From assembly GCF_000407565.1 (NCBI RefSeq), contig NZ_ASWI01000004.1:298501-362500 (forward strand): DNA of 64,000 nucleotides, in the 5' to 3' direction. Both the position numbers and the translations under genes were made by a program. Of this stretch, positions 33,809 to 42,338 are shown piece by piece (positions within the stretch are counted from its first letter, which is position 1; every line of letters begins with the position of its first letter). A model generated the notes under the pieces. That model was not told the origin of the DNA, searched no databases, and saw only the letters and a program-made list of their open reading frames with translations. Origin of the DNA: Enterococcus cecorum DSM 20682 = ATCC 43198 (GTDB taxonomy: Bacteria; Bacillota; Bacilli; Lactobacillales; Enterococcaceae).

Positions 33809-36448
33809 ATGAAATATAGAACCTATTTTAAAGCTAGTTTAAGAGCAATTAAGCAATCAAAAGGCCGCTTTTTCTCCATAATGATGATTATTTTTCTAGG
33901 TGTGTTCTTGTTTGTGGGTGTAAAGGCAGCGGCACCTAGTTTACAAAATTCGGCTAACCAAGAATTAAGAGATTTAAAGACTAGTGATATTCAAGTAATC
34001 TCAACAGGTGGCTTAACGAAAAAAGATGTTCAGTCATTAAAAAGGTTAAAAGCAACGATTGATCCAGGGTATTTATTATATGATGCCGATGTTAAGAATA
34101 ATAAAGTCTATGAATTATTGAGCTATCACAAAAATCAACTCAATCAACTTAAAGTAAAATCCGGGCATCTTCCAAAAGCTGATAATGAAATTGTGATGGA
34201 TGCTAAGGCAAAAAAAGCAGGTTATCATTTAGGACAGACGTTAACTTTTGATTTGCCGGATGATTTGCGTCAAAAAACATATCAGTTAGTCGGTTTCGTG
34301 GATTCCCCACTATTTGTTTCGAATAATGAAAGAGGAGCGAGTACGGTAGGCAATGGTTCTGTAGATTATTTTGTCTATGTACCTAAAGAGAATTTCAAGG
34401 CAGAGGTTTATAGCACCATTTATCTTACCTTTTCAGATTTACAAAAGCAAAATGTCTATCAAAATTATTATGAAAAACGTGTGTCTAAACGATTAGCCCA
34501 GGTCAAAAAAGCCTTAAAAAATCGTCCGAGTCAACGTTTAGCAGAAATCCAAGCACAAGCAAATAAACCTATTGATGATGCACAAAAACAGATTGATGCA
34601 GGTAAGCAACAATTGCAGCAAGCCAAACTGCAACTTAATCCGCAAATAGCCATTGCCTCTCAGCTTCCTCTAGGGGCTCAAGCAAAATTAAAGCAAGCTC
34701 AAGCAGATTTGCAAGATAAAGAAGGACAGCTAAATAAACAGCAAGCACAACTTGATAAACAGAAGCAAAAAATTGAACAGTTGGATGCACCTAGGTACCT
34801 CTATTATACCAAGGATGAAAATGCAGGAATTAAAAGCTATGGGGAATTAACGACACAAATTGACGGAATTGCCAATGTTTTTCCAGTGTTCTTCTTTTTC
34901 ATCGCCGCTTTAATTACCTTTAGTACCATGACGAGAATGGTTGAAGAAAACCGACGTGAAATCGGGATTCTAAAAGCTTTAGGGTACAAAAAAGGAACGA
35001 TTGCCCAGAAATATATATTATATGCGAGTTTAGCAACATTTTTTGGTATCTTGTTGGGTACAGTGGCTGGAACGAACTCTTTACCTTATATTATCAATCT
35101 ATTTTTAACTGCGAATTTCATTTTTGATACGCTACATTTATCTTATGCAACCGGTGCGATTTTACTTTCCGTTATCGCCTGTATTTTCGCTTCATTGGGG
35201 GCTGTGGCGATGGTTTTAGTGAAAGAATTACACGAAAAGCCAGCCTATCTTTTACTTCCCAAAGCACCTAAGCCAGGTAAACGCATCCTGTTAGAATATA
35301 TGACGCCACTTTGGTCACGGTTTAGTTTTAATCAAAAGGTCAGCTATCGGAATATTTTTCGGTATAAATCCCGCATGATTATGGCAATTATCGGAATAGC
35401 TGGTTGTTGCGGTTTGATGGTTGCAGGTGTGGGCTTGAAACATTCATTAGAAGCCGTCATTGATGAACATTTCGGCCCAATTGTAGATTATCAAGGTGTT
35501 GTTTCATTAAATGATTCTTCGCAAAAGGGTCGTAACAAGGTAGAAGAAGTACTATATGCTAACCCACATGTCAAAGCTATCTTACCTGTTGAAATGCAAT
35601 CTATGGAATATCGGAAAAAATCTATTCCTGTGATGAGTTTTGAAGAAGGTAAGGATAATGAAAAGTTTGTTCATTTGCAAGATTTACGAAATAAACCTTT
35701 GCATTTAAATAATCAAGGTGCAATTATCACTCATCCGTTTGCAAAAGAATATGATTTGCAAAAAGGGGATATGCTGACTTTACAAGATAGTGACGGTAGA
35801 AAATATAAAATAAAAGTAGCAGCGGTGGCAAAATATTATATTGGTAACTTTATTTATATGACGAAAAATTATGCTGAAGATATTTTTGGCAGTAACTATC
35901 AAAAAAATACTTTACTGATTCAAGCAACCAAGATGAGCAAATCACAAGAAGAAAAATTTTCGAAAAAAGTGCTTGCAACAAATAAAGTAACCAACCTTAC
36001 CTTAATGACGGGACAAATAAGATTGCAAAAGAAAATGACGGATAACCTAGATATTATCGTATTAATCTTTGTGGTATTATCCGGAATGTTGGCTTTGGTT
36101 GTCTTATACAATTTGACGAATATCAATATTTCAGAAAGACTCCGAGAATTATCCACGATTAAGGTGCTAGGATTTTATAACAAGGAAGTCACGATGTATA
36201 TTGTGCGTGAAAATATTATCTTCACTATTTTGGGAATTATCTTGGGATTTGGTGTTGGTTATCTTTTAACAGGCTTTATTTTATATCAAGTCTCTTTTAA
36301 CCCAGTCATCTTCCCGATTAAAATTCATGCGAGTGCGTATCTTTTAGCAAGTAGTATGACAATCTTATTTACAATTATTGTGATGGTGATTACGCATTTT
36401 CGTTTGAAACATATTCATATGATTGATGCATTAAAATCAAATGAATAA
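33809..36448 (+). CDS. ABC transporter permease, FtsX-like, large form
   Basis: An 879-aa permease with one N-terminal membrane helix (about 15-40), a large external domain holding a Gln/Lys-rich coiled coil (about 240-325), two FtsX cores (about 350-470 and 740-875) and a second external domain between. The coiled coil (AQKQIDAGKQQLQQAKLQLN) resembles that of YhgE/Pip-like exporters. Four possible starts (GTG 33800, ATG 33803, 33806, 33809) are adjacent; the last has the best spacing to AGGTGA. It works with the preceding ATPase. Confidence 0.88.
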   Translation: MKYRTYFKASLRAIKQSKGRFFSIMMIIFLGVFLFVGVKAAAPSLQNSANQELRDLKTSDIQVISTGGLTKKDVQSLKRLKATIDPGYLLYDADVKNNKVYELLSYHKNQLNQLKVKSGHLPKADNEIVMDAKAKKAGYHLGQTLTFDLPDDLRQKTYQLVGFVDSPLFVSNNERGASTVGNGSVDYFVYVPKENFKAEVYSTIYLTFSDLQKQNVYQNYYEKRVSKRLAQVKKALKNRPSQRLAEIQAQANKPIDDAQKQIDAGKQQLQQAKLQLNPQIAIASQLPLGAQAKLKQAQADLQDKEGQLNKQQAQLDKQKQKIEQLDAPRYLYYTKDENAGIKSYGELTTQIDGIANVFPVFFFFIAALITFSTMTRMVEENRREIGILKALGYKKGTIAQKYILYASLATFFGILLGTVAGTNSLPYIINLFLTANFIFDTLHLSYATGAILLSVIACIFASLGAVAMVLVKELHEKPAYLLLPKAPKPGKRILLEYMTPLWSRFSFNQKVSYRNIFRYKSRMIMAIIGIAGCCGLMVAGVGLKHSLEAVIDEHFGPIVDYQGVVSLNDSSQKGRNKVEEVLYANPHVKAILPVEMQSMEYRKKSIPVMSFEEGKDNEKFVHLQDLRNKPLHLNNQGAIITHPFAKEYDLQKGDMLTLQDSDGRKYKIKVAAVAKYYIGNFIYMTKNYAEDIFGSNYQKNTLLIQATKMSKSQEEKFSKKVLATNKVTNLTLMTGQIRLQKKMTDNLDIIVLIFVVLSGMLALVVLYNLTNINISERLRELSTIKVLGFYNKEVTMYIVRENIIFTILGIILGFGVGYLLTGFILYQVSFNPVIFPIKIHASAYLLASSMTILFTIIVMVITHFRLKHIHMIDALKSNE

Positions 36449-36527
36449 CGAAGATTGTGATGGCTAAAGATGTGAAAAATGTTGTTTCATGGTATAAACC
36501 TTTCCTAATATGAGGGTTACACCTCAC

Positions 36528-36562
36528 AAAAAAGAACAGCTCTTTATGAACTGTTCTTTTTT
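36528..36562. terminator. Bidirectional terminator between permease and amidase genes
   Basis: AAAAAAGAACAG and CTGTTCTTTTTT (36551-36562) are perfect arms, with A and T runs giving termination both ways. Confidence 0.85.
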
Positions 36563-36564
36563 GA

Positions 36565-37131
36565 TTAGTTGTTATTAAAAAAGTTTTCAAGTCCTTTTAC
36601 AATATCATTAGCGATCTTTTCTCGATAATCATTACTGGTAATATAGGCTAAATCTTTTTCATTATTAAGGTAACCTAGTTCTAGTAAAAGAGATGGCTGG
36701 GTTGTTTCACGAATCACTTCGAAATTACCTTGCTCAATACCTAAATTATTCAAAGGTAGGTTATCAAATTGGTGACTGATACTTTGAGCTAAGTTTTGAT
36801 ATTTATTATAGTAGTAATAAGTTTTGACGCCTGAGTACTGATTATCAACATCAGCTGCGTCAAAGTGAATGCTTAAGAAAACATCGGCATTTTTATCCAT
36901 TGAAAATTTTGTGACATCATCTAAATAAATATATTTATTACTTGAATTATGGGTTAAGTAAACTTTTGCACCAGCATTTTCTAAGGCTTTTTTGATTACT
37001 TTAACCATCGCGATGGTCATATCTTTTTCATAGTATTTTTTATTTATGCTAGATGCACCAATGTCATCGCCTCCATGACCAGCATCTAAAACGATAATTG
37101 CATTTTTAAGTGTATGTATGGGTTGAAGCAT
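36565..37131 (-). CDS. N-acetylmuramoyl-L-alanine amidase domain (3' part of a split gene)
   Basis: An Amidase_3 domain that cleaves the bond between muramic acid and the peptide stem. Zinc-site motifs are VLDAGHGG, a Glu after it (YYEKDMT), SIHFDAAD and the catalytic LLELGYL. At 188 aa it is only the catalytic domain and has no signal or wall-binding part and no ribosome site before its ATG. The missing parts are encoded just upstream in another frame (37086-37523). The two frames overlap at a run of seven A, and an extra A, or a -1 frameshift, would join them. Confidence 0.85.
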   Translation of the reverse strand: MLQPIHTLKNAIIVLDAGHGGDDIGASSINKKYYEKDMTIAMVKVIKKALENAGAKVYLTHNSSNKYIYLDDVTKFSMDKNADVFLSIHFDAADVDNQYSGVKTYYYYNKYQNLAQSISHQFDNLPLNNLGIEQGNFEVIRETTQPSLLLELGYLNNEKDLAYITSNDYREKIANDIVKGLENFFNNN

Positions 37132-37523
37132 TTTTTTGTGAATTTACTAGCATCACTTTTCGAAACATAGCCAGTAAAACCTTGATTAGTAGACACTAAA
37201 TAAAAGTCATTTTCCATTCCTTGATAATCAAAAATTTCCCCTGGTGATACAGCTTCTAAAATTTGACTAGTAGCATCGGCATTTTGATATAGATTAATAT
37301 CACGAGATGTTACTTTTACAAAAGACTTTTCTTCTGCTTTTCGCTGAGGAATCTTTTTTTTCTTAACGGTTGTTACTGTAGTTGTCTCCTTTTTTTCTGG
37401 TTTATGTAGTAAATGCCCTTTGATTGGTCCAAAAATGAGCCATAACAGTAAAAGAATACCTAGAAGGGAGAAACGATAGCGCCACTTCTTTTTTAATCTG
37501 CGTTTTTTCTTTTTCTTAGTCAA
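37086..37523 (-). CDS. Membrane anchor and SH3b domain (5' part of the split amidase gene)
   Basis: A 145-aa product: a Lys/Arg-rich start (TKKKKKRRLKKKWRYRF), one membrane helix (about 17-38), a charged linker, and an SH3b domain (about 68-128: VTSRDINLYQNADATSQILE...GFTGYVSKSDA). The final 17 residues (CFNPYIHLKMQLSF end) are out-of-frame reading of the amidase start. Intact homologues would run SH3b straight into the amidase domain. The reading switch falls at TTC-ACA-AAA-AAA-TGC. GGAGTAA precedes the start codon. Confidence 0.8.
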   Translation of the reverse strand: MTKKKKKRRLKKKWRYRFSLLGILLLLWLIFGPIKGHLLHKPEKKETTTVTTVKKKKIPQRKAEEKSFVKVTSRDINLYQNADATSQILEAVSPGEIFDYQGMENDFYLVSTNQGFTGYVSKSDASKFTKKCFNPYIHLKMQLSF

Positions 37524-37655
37524 ATTACTCCTCCGTTCTCATATAAATTATGTAACAGGGACTTAAAAGATTGATGACATCTTCATCACTTTACTTGTAA
37601 TTTTACTGAATCTTTCTTACAATGTAAATTATTGAATGAAAATTTTGGGGGAAAT

Positions 37656-38603
37656 ATGAAAAAAAATGCTCTTTTTTTTATAAGTGTCGTACTACTTTTT
37701 TCAATTGGTATACATTTAGAAAAATGGGTGGCTGGAGATTATTCGAAATTACGCCTTACAGATACGGTTTTGGCGACTTCTTTAAGTAAGCAAAAGCCAG
37801 CTTCAGATTCATCCACAAAAGATGATGAGAATACTTTGACATTGATGACGGATGAAAATATTGAATTACGCCATCCACTTAAACGCTTTGAAGAAAGTTC
37901 TACGCAAAATTTTAGTTGGCGTAACTTAGAACCAGCTGTCTTAGTAGATGAAAAGACGAATCATTTTGTACTTCAAAGTGGTAAAATCTATCTCTATCCG
38001 AATCCTAAGTCACCAGTTTATCCCAATTATAAACAATACTTACATTATATGGCCATTTCTGGACAAACAGTGAAGAGTCAAGGTAAATTATGGTATCAAG
38101 TCGCTTTTCCTGATGAAGTCATAGGATGGGTGAGTGAAGATCAGGTAGTCATGCATAATGAGGATTATTATTTCTATCAAACTGGCGGGCCCCAACCTAA
38201 TTTATCTAAAGTTGATCAGTTAAATATTGAAGTCTCGATTAGTCAAAAACGTGTCTATGTTAAAAGTGGTGAGACGACTATCTATACGATGCTTTGTCAG
38301 ACAGCGCGCGAGGGGTATTCTACTCCTATTGGAAATTATGCGGTGAATACTTATCGTGCCAATAGTTTTTGGTCTACATTTGGTGGGGCGGACTATGCGG
38401 TTGGCTGGAAAGATGGCGGCTTATATCTATTCCACAGTATCGATAAAGAAACAGCAAAAGGTCCCTATGCCAAGAGTCAAGGATTGAAATTAGGAGTAAC
38501 AGGTAGTGGGGTTTCTCATGGATGTATTCAATTAGCCATTCCTGATGCAAAATGGTTTTTCGAGCAATTGCCAACAGGTACACCAGTAACTATTCGCGCC
38601 TAA
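37656..38603 (+). CDS. L,D-transpeptidase (YkuD) with SH3-like region
   Basis: A 315-aa exported enzyme that forms or exchanges cross-links in peptidoglycan. An N-terminal hydrophobic segment (about 3-20) serves as signal or anchor, a spacer and SH3-like domain (about 95-165) follow, and the YkuD domain is at about 195-315. The catalytic motif is SGVSHGCIQLA, with the Cys nucleophile and the upstream His in LYLFHSID. ATG 37656 is chosen for the GGGGGAAAT site; the frame extends to 37632. It is next to the split amidase, divergently transcribed, both acting on the wall. Confidence 0.9.
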   Translation: MKKNALFFISVVLLFSIGIHLEKWVAGDYSKLRLTDTVLATSLSKQKPASDSSTKDDENTLTLMTDENIELRHPLKRFEESSTQNFSWRNLEPAVLVDEKTNHFVLQSGKIYLYPNPKSPVYPNYKQYLHYMAISGQTVKSQGKLWYQVAFPDEVIGWVSEDQVVMHNEDYYFYQTGGPQPNLSKVDQLNIEVSISQKRVYVKSGETTIYTMLCQTAREGYSTPIGNYAVNTYRANSFWSTFGGADYAVGWKDGGLYLFHSIDKETAKGPYAKSQGLKLGVTGSGVSHGCIQLAIPDAKWFFEQLPTGTPVTIRA

Positions 38604-38885
38604 TAGATGAGTCAGTTTCTGATAATTATTATTAGAAATATGGCTTATTTTTGTTTTTTTAATAGCGATAAACTATACATTAATAAAAATAGGTGCTAAA
38701 CAAAAGCAACAATGTATGGTAAAATTGAATGAAAGTGGCATAAATGTAAATTAAGAATTATACTAGAATGATTCGCTTTCATAAAAAATGAAAAATAATA
38801 AAAATGATATTTAATTATACTTGTAATTTTGATTTCTTAAATGAACATTTTAGTTTTATGTTATCTTTAGAAAGAGGTGATAGCA
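38604..38885. other. Intergenic region with a probable terminator
   Basis: Just after the transpeptidase stop, AGTCAGTTTCT and AGAAATATGGCT can pair (about 38608-38645), with a T-rich run to 38662. The rest to 38877 is very AT-rich, with no promoter or reading frame I would defend. Confidence 0.45.
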
Positions 38886-40946
38886 ATGTTTAATCAAATG
38901 AATATTAATGTCAATGCGCCGAATGAAAAGCTTAATATTGAGATTCGTTTGGTTGACAAACACTTTGAATATAGCTTTTCAAGATTAGCTGGTCTTTATA
39001 CTTATCATTCCGGTGTTGTTGATGAACAAAAATCTCAAGAATGGTTACAAGAAATTAGACAAGCCTCTTTAGTGGATTGGCCAGTTCTACCTGAAGGGGC
39101 TGGACCAGAAATCAAACAGAAAAATAAATGGAACGTAGAATTCTTTGATGAAGATGGTTCCGTGATTTGCTATGGTGCCGATGATTATTTTCCAAAGACT
39201 TGGGGAAAATTCCAACAAAAAGTATTGGATATGATTCCGGAATTGCTTGAACAAAACGGTAAAGGGATCGAAGCCGTTACTTTTACAGTTAAAAATCTAA
39301 ATAATTACATGCCGTCTAATTTTATGACTTCGCAGCAAACCTATTTAATTTTGCAAGAGACCTTAACATTACGACGCAGTACACGCAAGATCACCTATGA
39401 GAAAATCGATGAAGTGAATCAAAGAACTTATTATGAATTCGAACGTCACGAGTTAGGTCAACTGTTAAATAGTTTTCAATTGGTTTTCGCTACTCAAAAT
39501 AGTCGTGGGAAAGAAGAAGGCCGCAAAGTCCATGATTCAGATGTTTACTTAAAGATTGAGTTGATCGATGGCACTTTTGAAGAGTATTATTGGGGTTTAC
39601 ATCAGATGTTTTTTACACCTGGTTGGAAAGAATTAGTAGATGCTATCCATGATTTGATGCTACAGGGAAGTACTTTTTTAGGCCATATCTTTACCTCACT
39701 GCCACACCTGTATAAAGAAATCAGCCAGTATATCTATGCTTTGGTCGAAATTGAAGAGACCAGGCAGCAGAATTATTATGTGGTAGATAATCTTTTTGTC
39801 CATGAAGGCGATTATGTAGTTGTTCCAGTAGGTAATCGATTAGAAGAAAAAATTGCCAGAATATTGAAGCTTGAATATTGCAATTTAGATAATCTGCCTC
39901 AGCCCTTAGAATTAACGCGCAAAATTTTGCGTAAGTCAGAGACAGTGAAATTTGCGCGCGATTTAGAGGATGATTCAGTGATTGATAATCGTCAAATTGA
40001 TTTAGCTCTAGAGACGATTGACGATGATCCGTCCATTGAAGAGACGATTGGGCTAATTGAAGCAATTCGTCAAAATATGAATTTGGGCGGTGAGTTTGTT
40101 TTACCGGTTCATCCATTAAAAACGAAACAATCTCATCATAACTATCATTTAGGTACCAAAGATGAAATTTTAACGACAACGGATGGTCAATCTTGGGCAT
40201 TGTTCCGTTTGTTTGTAGAAAATAATCAAGAAGCCTTTGTTGCTTTTACGAATGTTGAAGAATTTGAAAAAGATGGCCATACAAAGGGAGTTGTTTATCC
40301 AATATCTTCAATTTTAGAAATGGTTGCTAAAACGCCTAATATTAATGGCATCATGCTTAATCCATATGGGCGACCTTTCTTTTTAGCAAAGGAATTGATT
40401 ATGACCATTTTTATGCGTAATCAAGAAACAATGAAGCGTAGTCAGATCTATTTAGAGTATGCAAATGTGGTGAATTTAACTGCCGATAGTGTCGTGAATA
40501 ATTTGCAATTTAATCTGAATGATCCCGATAGTTTAGATTATGCTTTGCGAACAAAAATTGGCACGCGTTTGGTAGATTATTATGATGATTTGATGACTTT
40601 ACGCCCTGGTGAGGTTAAAGTAACTCCGGGATTTGGAGCGAAAACGAAATATATTTTCCATACCGTTATTCCGAAGTATCAGCAATGTCCTCAGGCAGAT
40701 GAATGTGTAATTAGTAGCTACTATGAGTCGTTAAATCAAGCGCGCAAATTATATTTGAAACAGATTGTTTTGCCGATTTTTGGCTTTAATGATGCAGGTT
40801 ATCCGTTAGAATCATTAATGCCGCTAATTATTAATACAATTACCCAGTGGATGACTGATAATCGTGATTATGTCTTACATGTTTATTTGTCTACGGAAGA
40901 TTTTGAAGTATACAGTGCTTTTCGTGATTATTTAGAAGAGGCTTAA
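38886..40946 (+). CDS. Multidomain protein: tandem N-terminal repeats, SseB-like domain, macro-like domain
   Basis: A 686-aa soluble protein. Residues 1-150 and 155-270 look like two copies of one fold (each has a strand-turn pattern and then F..W.KF...V.DMI or TPGWKELVDAIHDL). About 400-510 resembles the SseB N-terminal domain (GQSWALFRLFVENNQEAFVA). About 519-686 follows the macro-domain plan: VVNLTADSVVNN, VTPGFGAKTKYIFHTVIPKY, ISSYYESLNQA, LPIFGFNDAGYP. The usual Asn-Ala-Asn and Ser-Thr-Gly loops are changed, so ADP-ribose binding is doubtful. AAAGAGGTGA precedes ATG 38886. The function is unknown. Confidence 0.75.
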   Translation: MFNQMNINVNAPNEKLNIEIRLVDKHFEYSFSRLAGLYTYHSGVVDEQKSQEWLQEIRQASLVDWPVLPEGAGPEIKQKNKWNVEFFDEDGSVICYGADDYFPKTWGKFQQKVLDMIPELLEQNGKGIEAVTFTVKNLNNYMPSNFMTSQQTYLILQETLTLRRSTRKITYEKIDEVNQRTYYEFERHELGQLLNSFQLVFATQNSRGKEEGRKVHDSDVYLKIELIDGTFEEYYWGLHQMFFTPGWKELVDAIHDLMLQGSTFLGHIFTSLPHLYKEISQYIYALVEIEETRQQNYYVVDNLFVHEGDYVVVPVGNRLEEKIARILKLEYCNLDNLPQPLELTRKILRKSETVKFARDLEDDSVIDNRQIDLALETIDDDPSIEETIGLIEAIRQNMNLGGEFVLPVHPLKTKQSHHNYHLGTKDEILTTTDGQSWALFRLFVENNQEAFVAFTNVEEFEKDGHTKGVVYPISSILEMVAKTPNINGIMLNPYGRPFFLAKELIMTIFMRNQETMKRSQIYLEYANVVNLTADSVVNNLQFNLNDPDSLDYALRTKIGTRLVDYYDDLMTLRPGEVKVTPGFGAKTKYIFHTVIPKYQQCPQADECVISSYYESLNQARKLYLKQIVLPIFGFNDAGYPLESLMPLIINTITQWMTDNRDYVLHVYLSTEDFEVYSAFRDYLEEA

Positions 40947-40956
40947 GGGGGAAAAG

Positions 40957-41412
40957 ATGAACGATAAACAAATCAGCACCTTAGAAAAAATTGTCAGTGC
41001 AGTAGTAGATCTTTTGTTAGGTATTTTGGTCGTTATCGTCATTATTGTGATGGGAGAGGCGATTTATTCGATTTTCCAACAAGTTGTGCCGTTAAAGAGT
41101 ACCAATTCTCTATACTATCTGATTGAAGAGGTAGCTACCTTATTTATCCTTTTAGAGATTATTTTGATGCTATTGAGATACGTCCGCGATAATCATCATA
41201 TTCCGGTGCGCTATTTGGTTTTAATCAGTATTACCGCCATCTTGAGACAATTGTTACTTACCCATGGAAGTGGTTTAGAGACTCTGTTTATGGCTTTTGC
41301 GATTTTAGTTTTAGTGATTGTTTTATATATACTAGAGCATCTCAAGTCGTTTAAGCCAGAGATATTGGTCAAGCAAATGATTGCCAAAATGAAAAAAGAA
41401 AACGGAGAGTAA
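40957..41412 (+). CDS. PsiE-like membrane protein
   Basis: A 151-aa protein with four membrane helices: DLLLGILVVIVIIVMGEAI, YLIEEVATLFILLEIILMLL, VRYLVLISITAILRQLLL and LFMAFAILVLVIVLYILE. The pattern LRYVRDNHHIPVRYLVLISI is that of the phosphate-starvation-inducible PsiE family. It starts 10 bases after the macro-domain gene with AAGGGGGAA, so the two form an operon. Function is unknown. Confidence 0.8.
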   Translation: MNDKQISTLEKIVSAVVDLLLGILVVIVIIVMGEAIYSIFQQVVPLKSTNSLYYLIEEVATLFILLEIILMLLRYVRDNHHIPVRYLVLISITAILRQLLLTHGSGLETLFMAFAILVLVIVLYILEHLKSFKPEILVKQMIAKMKKENGE

Positions 41413-41434
41413 GGTTTAGGCCTTGCTCTTTTTT
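41407..41434 (+). terminator. Terminator after the PsiE-like gene
   Basis: GAGTAAGG (41407-41414) pairs with CCTTGCTC (41421-41428), followed by six T. Confidence 0.75.
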
Positions 41435-41475
41435 GTTTAAATACAATGAGAATTATGTGAAAGGTTTAATAATAC

Positions 41476-41549
41476 TTGCAATTATAACTGTGAAAGCGTT
41501 ACAATATTGATGAGAAATATTTTTTTAAAGATAAATGTAAACGCTAACA
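41476..41549 (+). promoter_or_regulatory. oad operon promoter with cre site
   Basis: TTGCAA (41476-41481) and TACAAT (41500-41505), with an 18-base spacer, form the promoter. TGTAAACGCTAACA (41536-41549) matches the catabolite-responsive element consensus at every position and lies just downstream. A weaker cre-like sequence TGAAAGCGTTACAA (41491-41504) overlaps the -10 box. CcpA repression on good sugars is expected. Confidence 0.75.
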
Positions 41550-41565
41550 TTAAGAGGTGGTTAAC

Positions 41566-41910
41566 ATGCATTGGTGGCAAAAAATATTCGGAAAAAAAGA
41601 AGGAAAAAGGCTAGAAAATAATCAAGAGATAGCAACTTCTTTTACCGAACAAGTTCATAATAAGGAACCAGGTGAACAGTGGCGTGAAATACCATTGTTT
41701 GTTGAGGTAGAAGGAAGCCAAAGAGAGCTTGCGGCAGTTATTAGCAGTGCGATTTGTGCAGGAGATACCCCTGATAGTACTTGGCAAGTAAAAAGTATTA
41801 AGCAGGTCAACCCTGATACCAAAGTGATTAGCTTGATTGCAGCGAGTTTGGCAGCTGAAATTTATCCAGAAAGTCAATGGAAAATCCATTCTATTAAAGA
41901 AAAAATTTAG
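41566..41910 (+). CDS. Probable small subunit of the oxaloacetate decarboxylase complex (OadH-like)
   Basis: A 114-aa soluble protein, first in the oad operon. It starts MHWWQKIFGKKEGKRLENNQ and has a domain at about 35-112 (EIPLFVEVEGSQRELAAVIS...WKIHSIKEKI). By position it corresponds to oadH, which precedes oadD and oadB in the citrate cluster of Enterococcus faecalis; I did not recognise it by sequence. A short N-terminal amphipathic stretch could attach it to the membrane complex. ATG 41566 with AGAGGTGG is preferred over GTG 41557. Confidence 0.6.
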   Translation: MHWWQKIFGKKEGKRLENNQEIATSFTEQVHNKEPGEQWREIPLFVEVEGSQRELAAVISSAICAGDTPDSTWQVKSIKQVNPDTKVISLIAASLAAEIYPESQWKIHSIKEKI

Positions 41911-41924
41911 TTGGAGGAATTGTT

Positions 41925-42323
41925 ATGCTTAGAAAATTTAAAATATCAATTGATGGTAAAGAATATTTAGTGGAAATGGAGGAAATCGGGGGAAGTGCAC
42001 CCGTAACTCCAGTCGTACCAGCGGCCCCTGTAGCTCCAACTGCGCCAGTTGCACCAGCATCTCCAGAACCTCCTAAGGCAGCAGTAGCTCCTAATCCAGT
42101 TTCCAGTAATGTTGAACCACTGGTTGCCCCTATGCCAGGTAATATTTTGAAATTATTGGTAAATGTTGGAGATTCTGTCCAAGAAAATCAACCTGTGATG
42201 ATCTTAGAAGCGATGAAGATGGAAAATGAAATTGTCGCGCATCGCAGTGGGGTTGTCAAACAAATTTGTGTTGAGGTTAATACAATGGTCAATCCTGGAG
42301 ATCCGTTAATTGTGATTGAATAG
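41925..42323 (+). CDS. oadD: Biotin carrier subunit of oxaloacetate decarboxylase
   Basis: A 132-aa carrier protein. A short N-terminal segment is followed by an Ala/Pro/Val-rich flexible linker (about 25-58) and a biotinyl domain (about 65-132) with the biotin lysine Lys98 in LEAMKMENE. It ferries carboxyl from OadA to the OadB sodium pump. TTGGAGGAA precedes the ATG. OadA in this operon lacks a biotin domain of its own, so this subunit is required. Confidence 0.9.
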   Translation: MLRKFKISIDGKEYLVEMEEIGGSAPVTPVVPAAPVAPTAPVAPASPEPPKAAVAPNPVSSNVEPLVAPMPGNILKLLVNVGDSVQENQPVMILEAMKMENEIVAHRSGVVKQICVEVNTMVNPGDPLIVIE

Positions 42324-42338
42324 AATGGAGTGAGAGTC

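Noticed and set aside
39721-40200. 159-codon reverse-strand frame opposite the SseB/macro gene
   Set aside because: Shadow frame rich in His, Ser and Gln typical of antisense translation; the forward gene is continuous and has a good start.
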